Source: Oscillospiraceae bacterium
Lineage (GTDB): Bacteria; Bacillota; Clostridia; Oscillospirales; Ruminococcaceae
DNA length: 9,758 bases
Direction of reading: 5' to 3'
NCBI GenBank assembly: GCA_009782665.1
Contig: WRIP01000036.1
Span: 1-9,758, forward strand
Part shown: positions 6,027 through 9,758 of the stretch, piece after piece
Position numbering within the stretch: the first letter of the stretch is position 1
How the letters are laid out: each line of letters starts with the position of its first letter
The notes under the pieces: generated by a model
Seen by the model: only the letters and a program-made list of their open reading frames with translations
Database searches by the model: none
Told to the model about the DNA's origin: nothing
Made by a program: the position numbers and the translations under genes

Positions 6027-7788
6027 CTAAGGTTACACTCCATGGTTCGGTTATATATCTATTTCCACAATACTCGAGATTGCTAATGCTGTCACTGCGA
6101 TTGACGATAACCAGTATCGTTTCATGCATATTGCGTCGGAGATAGGCGACAACCGACTCAGCAGCCAATACCGGGACCATATCTCCGTCAGCAAGGGCCA
6201 AATATCTACTGCAGGTTTTCGACAACTGACAGAGATAACTAAATAGGTTTTCGTCTATATCATCCCAGCGAAAGTATGCTCGATTGAAGGGATCACCATA
6301 TGAGGTCATACCTATCTCGTCTCCGTAGTAGATAGAGGGGATACCCGGTAGGGTAAAGAGTATACCAAAGGCAAGTTTTGCCATCTCCACCCCACGGAGA
6401 TACTCATCGTGTGTCAGTGTTGTAGTTGCCTGCCAGTGCCGATTGCGACCGAGACAGGGTGCTACCAATGCATTGATGAGACGTTCGGTATCATGACTGG
6501 ATAGTAGATTCATCATGAGGTTCATCATGGGTTTAGGATAGTCCTCTACTATCTCCATGACCGAAGAGATAAACTTCTTTGCATCGCCGAACCTGATAAA
6601 CTCGATGATACTGTTCCGGAAGGGATAGTTCATAATCGAATCCAGTTGATTGCCCTGCAGGTATCTTCGCCGACTGCCATAGGAAACTTTGGTAGCAGCA
6701 TTCTCCCACACCTCGCCAATGAGCAGTTTGTCCTCACCGTGTTTCTTGACTGCTCCCCTTATCTCTTCGATGAAGCGGTCGGGCAGTTCGTCGGCAACAT
6801 CCAGGCGGAATCCGCCGGCGCCAAATGACATCCAATAGTCGATGACGCCATTATCGCCGCAGATGAACTCTCGAAAATCCTCGTTGTTTTCATCCAGTTC
6901 AGGCAGAGTGTATACTCCCCACCAACACCGGTAACCGACCTTTGAATCATCAAAGAAATACCACTGCCGATAACGGCTGTTGACATTGTCGTAGCCACCG
7001 GTATGTCCGTATCGACCGAATCGATCGAAATATATGCTGTCTGCTCCAGTATGGCTAAACACTCCGTCGAGTATAATCGATATGTCATAATCCTTAGCTG
7101 TCTGACACAGCATAGCAAAGTCTGATTCAGTCCCTAACAATGGGTCAATCTTCATATAGTTTGCGGTATCATATCGATGGTTGGAATGGCTGAGGAAGAT
7201 GGGGTTGAGATAGATATATCCGACATTAAAACTCGCAAGATAAGGTAGCTTTTCGATGATTCCTTGGAGGTTTCCACCGTAAAAATCATTATTTGGGGTA
7301 TGCTCACCCACTTCGGCATATGAGGGGATACGATCGGTGTCGGTATATATGATACGGTCATTGAACTCGGTTACCCTGATATGGCTGCGATAGAACCTGT
7401 CTGGGAAAATCTGGTAGAAGATTTTCCCGGGTGATGGTTTTGGAGCGGTATAATCTTTGTCATATACCAATTGACAGAACCAATCACCAGTGCCGATATC
7501 GGTAACGATACCTAAACTGCTGTCGACGGCTTTTGAGATTACTTTATCTCCGCTTTCAAATCTATAAAAGAAGAGACCGACATCGCAGAAACGATAGGAT
7601 AGAGTAAAGTAACCCCGATCGGCAATCATTGACACACTTTCAATGATGCTGCCGGATTCGTCGCATAAGATAAACCTTACCTCCTCACGGTCATCCCAGA
7701 AGACAGAATATCTGATGAGTTGGTTTTCAGCTACCGCACCAAACGGTGCCTTATATTTCTCCTTTTGACTGTCAAATATCACATTCAT
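6016..7788 (-). CDS. GH13 family alpha-glucan hydrolase (neopullulanase/cyclomaltodextrinase-like), cytoplasmic
   Basis: Hydrolyses alpha-1,4 (and possibly alpha-1,6) bonds in maltodextrins or cyclodextrins. It is 590 residues with no signal peptide. An N-terminal beta-sandwich (about 1-115) precedes the catalytic barrel, which opens with GKIFYQIFPDRF (121-132) and FYGGNLQGIIEKLPYL (169-184). Conserved region I is DGVFSHTG at 241-248, region II GGFRLDVADE at 325-334 (nucleophile Asp330, Arg328), region III IGEVWENA at 357-364 (acid/base Glu359) and region IV SSHDTERL at 430-437 (Asp433). LPELDEN at 295-301 corresponds to region V. PGIPSIYYGDEIGM (481-494) ends the barrel, followed by a short beta domain. 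All three catalytic acids are present. The Shine-Dalgarno sequence AAGG lies about 9 bases before the ATG. It lies downstream of the phosphorylase in the same direction, supporting a joint role in glycogen or maltodextrin breakdown. Substrate preference cannot be read from sequence alone. Confidence 0.93.
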   Translation of the reverse strand: MNVIFDSQKEKYKAPFGAVAENQLIRYSVFWDDREEVRFILCDESGSIIESVSMIADRGYFTLSYRFCDVGLFFYRFESGDKVISKAVDSSLGIVTDIGTGDWFCQLVYDKDYTAPKPSPGKIFYQIFPDRFYRSHIRVTEFNDRIIYTDTDRIPSYAEVGEHTPNNDFYGGNLQGIIEKLPYLASFNVGYIYLNPIFLSHSNHRYDTANYMKIDPLLGTESDFAMLCQTAKDYDISIILDGVFSHTGADSIYFDRFGRYGHTGGYDNVNSRYRQWYFFDDSKVGYRCWWGVYTLPELDENNEDFREFICGDNGVIDYWMSFGAGGFRLDVADELPDRFIEEIRGAVKKHGEDKLLIGEVWENAATKVSYGSRRRYLQGNQLDSIMNYPFRNSIIEFIRFGDAKKFISSVMEIVEDYPKPMMNLMMNLLSSHDTERLINALVAPCLGRNRHWQATTTLTHDEYLRGVEMAKLAFGILFTLPGIPSIYYGDEIGMTSYGDPFNRAYFRWDDIDENLFSYLCQLSKTCSRYLALADGDMVPVLAAESVVAYLRRNMHETILVIVNRSDSISNLEYCGNRYITEPWSVTLDEI

Positions 7789-7826
7789 ATATGTAACCTT
7801 AACACAAACTGTGCTGTTTCGTCCTC

Positions 7827-7832
7827 ATTATA
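7827..7832 (-). promoter_or_regulatory. -10 element of the GH13-TraX operon
   Basis: The minus strand reads TATAAT, a perfect -10, about 40 bases before the GH13 start. The -35 is poor; the best candidate is TTTACC with a 20-base spacer, which is too long. Transcription would start near 7820. It would let the GH13 and TraX-like genes be expressed apart from the phosphorylase. Confidence 0.5.
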
Positions 7833-7970
7833 CTCCATTTTTGAGTTGGTATGGTAAATGTATGCCCCGATGGCGAATCGATAGGTTAACATTGCCAACC
7901 GAACTATATTAATCCCGGATGTAGCTATATCTATCTAACCGTCAGATAACCGGTTTTTATGTCAAGAACT

Positions 7971-7995
7971 AAAGCGGTCAACCTATGACCGCTTT
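7971..7995 (-). terminator. Terminator-like hairpin after the glucan phosphorylase gene
   Basis: A perfect 10-base stem, AAAGCGGTCA (7971-7980) and TGACCGCTTT (7986-7995), closes a 5-base loop 32 bases past the phosphorylase stop. On the minus strand it is followed by a short, interrupted T-rich stretch (TTTAGTTCTT), so termination may be partial and allow read-through into the GH13 gene. A second weaker stem, AACCG/CGGTT, lies at about 7938-7956. Confidence 0.65.
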
Positions 7996-8026
7996 TAAGC
8001 GCTTAGCATAACAGATCTCACTAGAG

Positions 8027-9758
8027 CTATGAATTGATGGGAGATATATCCCATATGTTCTTTGCATAGTTGCCTATCGAAATATCGGCAGAGAATATCC
8101 CTGAGTTTGCCGTATTCATCAACGACATCTTAGCCCAGTTAAGCGGGTTACCGTATAGACTATCAATCCGATTTTGTGCCTCGATATAGCTACTAAAATC
8201 AGCCAGCACCATATATGGGTCATGATACCTCAGATTATATATGTCCTCGAACATTTCAGATTCAAAACCCTTTTTTATGAAGTCGAGGGTGGCTTTTATC
8301 TCGGGTTGCTCGGTGTAGTATCTACCAGGTTCGTACTTCTCATACCACTTGATGTGGTTTACCTCATGTTCGGTCATGCCGAAGAGCAGGAAGTTCTCTT
8401 CGCCTACTGCCCGAAGTATCTCGACGTTTGCTCCGTCAAGTGTACCGAGTGTGATTGCACCATCCATCATCAGTTTCATGTTGCCGGTACCGCTTGCTTC
8501 GGTACCTGCTAGAGATATCTGTTCACTGACATCGGCAGCGGGGATGAGTATCTCGGAGAGGGTGACCCGGTAATCCTCCACAAACACAACACGCAACATA
8601 TCTCGAAGGGCTAGGTCTTTTTCTAGTAACCTCTCTAGTCCACAGATAAAGCGTATCATCTGTTTAGCATAGTAGTATCCGGGTGCGGCTTTCGCACCGA
8701 AGATATATGTATGCGGGAGATAATCGGAGCTATATCCGTCTTTTAGTCGCAGATATCTATAGACTATCTGAAGTGCATTGAGATGCTGTCGCTTGTACTC
8801 GTGCATGCGTTTGACCTGCAGATCAAAGATGCTGTCTGGGTTGAGCGGGTACTCTAAAGATTTGTTTAGATACCCAGCGAGTCGCAGCTTACTTTGGTGT
8901 TTGACATCGAGTAAAGCCTGCAGAATCGTGTTGTCTTGTACATATGCTTCAAGTTTTTTTAGTGCCAACGCATTGTGTTTGAACTCATCACCGATAGTTA
9001 GAGAGAGTAAATCGGTGAGTTCCGGTGCACTCTGCAACAACCACCGACGGTAATCTATACCGTTGGTTACATTCTTGAATTTACTAGGGGTGTAGTAATA
9101 GTAATCACTGAAGAGTTGCTCGGTTATGATACGGCTGTGGATCTCGGAAACCCCGTTTACGCTGTGACAGACGTAGACACAGAGGTTAGCCATCTTGATA
9201 CTCCCCGCACTGATGATTCGCATGTATTCTATCTTGGCTCGATCATCACCGAAACGATTGCGTAACTCTACTATCAAGCGACTATCTATCTCAGAGATTA
9301 TCTGATAGATCCGTGGCAGTACCGTTTTGACCAGATCCACGCTCCATTGTTCCAACGCCTCGGGCAGTACCGTATGATTGGTATAGCTGAAGGTCTGTCT
9401 GACTATCGACATCGAACTATCCCAATCGTAACCGCATTCATCCATCAGAATCCGCATCAGTTCAGCTATGGCAAGGGTGGGATGGGTATCGTTGACATGG
9501 ATGGCATTTTTTTCGGCAAAACTCTCCATCGATTCATGATTTGATAGATGTTTTCGAACGATATTAGTAATCGAAGCTGATGAGAGAAAATATTGCTGTC
9601 TCAATCGAAGCATCTTGCCTTCTAGATGATTATCGTTGGGGTATAGTACCTTACTGATTAGCCCAGCAATCCCCTCGTTGTAGGTCACCGAGGCATAGTC
9701 TCCCTTGTTGAATCGATCCATGTCGATACCGACCGGTTGGGTTTTCCATAACCTCAAC
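8027..9758 (-). CDS. glgP: Alpha-glucan (glycogen/maltodextrin) phosphorylase, GT35, N-terminal part outside window
   Basis: PLP-dependent enzyme that releases glucose-1-phosphate from non-reducing ends of glycogen or maltodextrin with inorganic phosphate, in the cytoplasm. The visible 576 residues begin in the middle of the conserved LRLW segment, so the leftmost Leu codon (TTG at 9757) is not a start; roughly 200-250 residues are missing. Counting from that codon, HVNDTHPTLAIAELMR lies at 87-102, VTNGIDYRRWL at 230-240, FDLQVKRMHEYKRQ at 311-324 (phosphate-binding Lys/Arg), and GTEASGTGNMKLMMDGA at 418-434 with the PLP-binding Lys428, followed by TLDGANVEI. The C-terminal ANSGIFSADISIGNYAKNIWDI is the usual family end, so the 3' end is intact. 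Family certain; glgP versus malP cannot be separated without the N terminus and a tree. Its neighbour is a GH13 enzyme that could process the limit dextrins it leaves. Confidence 0.96.
   Translation of the reverse strand, partial: LRLWKTQPVGIDMDRFNKGDYASVTYNEGIAGLISKVLYPNDNHLEGKMLRLRQQYFLSSASITNIVRKHLSNHESMESFAEKNAIHVNDTHPTLAIAELMRILMDECGYDWDSSMSIVRQTFSYTNHTVLPEALEQWSVDLVKTVLPRIYQIISEIDSRLIVELRNRFGDDRAKIEYMRIISAGSIKMANLCVYVCHSVNGVSEIHSRIITEQLFSDYYYYTPSKFKNVTNGIDYRRWLLQSAPELTDLLSLTIGDEFKHNALALKKLEAYVQDNTILQALLDVKHQSKLRLAGYLNKSLEYPLNPDSIFDLQVKRMHEYKRQHLNALQIVYRYLRLKDGYSSDYLPHTYIFGAKAAPGYYYAKQMIRFICGLERLLEKDLALRDMLRVVFVEDYRVTLSEILIPAADVSEQISLAGTEASGTGNMKLMMDGAITLGTLDGANVEILRAVGEENFLLFGMTEHEVNHIKWYEKYEPGRYYTEQPEIKATLDFIKKGFESEMFEDIYNLRYHDPYMVLADFSSYIEAQNRIDSLYGNPLNWAKMSLMNTANSGIFSADISIGNYAKNIWDISPINS

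Noticed and set aside
7996..8005. TAAGCGCTTA palindrome as a CcpA cre site
   Set aside because: The core resembles AAGCGCTT, but the outer G and C positions of the cre consensus are missing, and it lies about 180 bases upstream of the likely GH13 start site and past the end of the phosphorylase gene.
9755..9757. TTG at the right edge as the start of the phosphorylase
   Set aside because: This Leu codon is the first residue of the conserved LRLW core motif; the enzyme needs a further N-terminal portion, so the gene continues past the window.

Overview
The window looks like ordinary chromosomal DNA from a low-to-moderate GC member of the Bacillota, most likely class Clostridia. The reasons are the gene families present (a class A penicillin-binding protein with a cytoplasmic tail, a Trm11-like RNA methylase, QueH, a DUF1461/TIGR01906 membrane protein, a chromosomal TraX-like protein, a clostridial-type GH13 enzyme), purine-rich Shine-Dalgarno sites, and TGA used as a stop codon, which excludes mycoplasmas. 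The taxonomic placement is inference. No insertion sequence, phage gene, CRISPR array, tRNA or rRNA was seen.

Layout: (i) 1-1659, minus strand: the first 553 codons of a bifunctional class A penicillin-binding protein, running off the left edge before its transpeptidase active site. (ii) 1660-2008: a divergent intergenic region with a promoter for the penicillin-binding protein, small palindromes, a 9-bp direct repeat and an open frame of 67 sense codons that has no convincing start. (iii) 2009-5215, plus strand: two gene pairs. The first is a Trm11-like RNA methylase coupled by an ATGA overlap to a small-molecule-type SAM methyltransferase. The second is queH (queuosine biosynthesis) overlapping a four-helix DUF1461 membrane protein, with its own extended -10 promoter. 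(iv) 5235-9758, minus strand: a TraX-family membrane protein overlapping the end of a cytoplasmic GH13 alpha-glucan hydrolase, a 238-bp gap with a promoter and a terminator hairpin, and the C-terminal 576 residues of an alpha-glucan (glycogen/maltodextrin) phosphorylase that runs off the right edge.

How they fit together: the phosphorylase and the GH13 enzyme form an intracellular alpha-glucan module. One releases glucose-1-phosphate from chain ends, and the other hydrolyses the oligosaccharides or branched stubs that are left. The plus-strand block is biased towards RNA modification (a probable RNA guanosine methylase and the last step of queuosine synthesis). The penicillin-binding protein makes peptidoglycan. 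Nothing forms an obvious new defence, mobile or biosynthetic system. The points most worth a second look are the poorly characterised membrane proteins translationally coupled to well-known enzymes (TraX with GH13, DUF1461 with QueH), the unusual cytoplasmic tail of the penicillin-binding protein, and the structured, partly open-frame leader in front of the RNA methylase.
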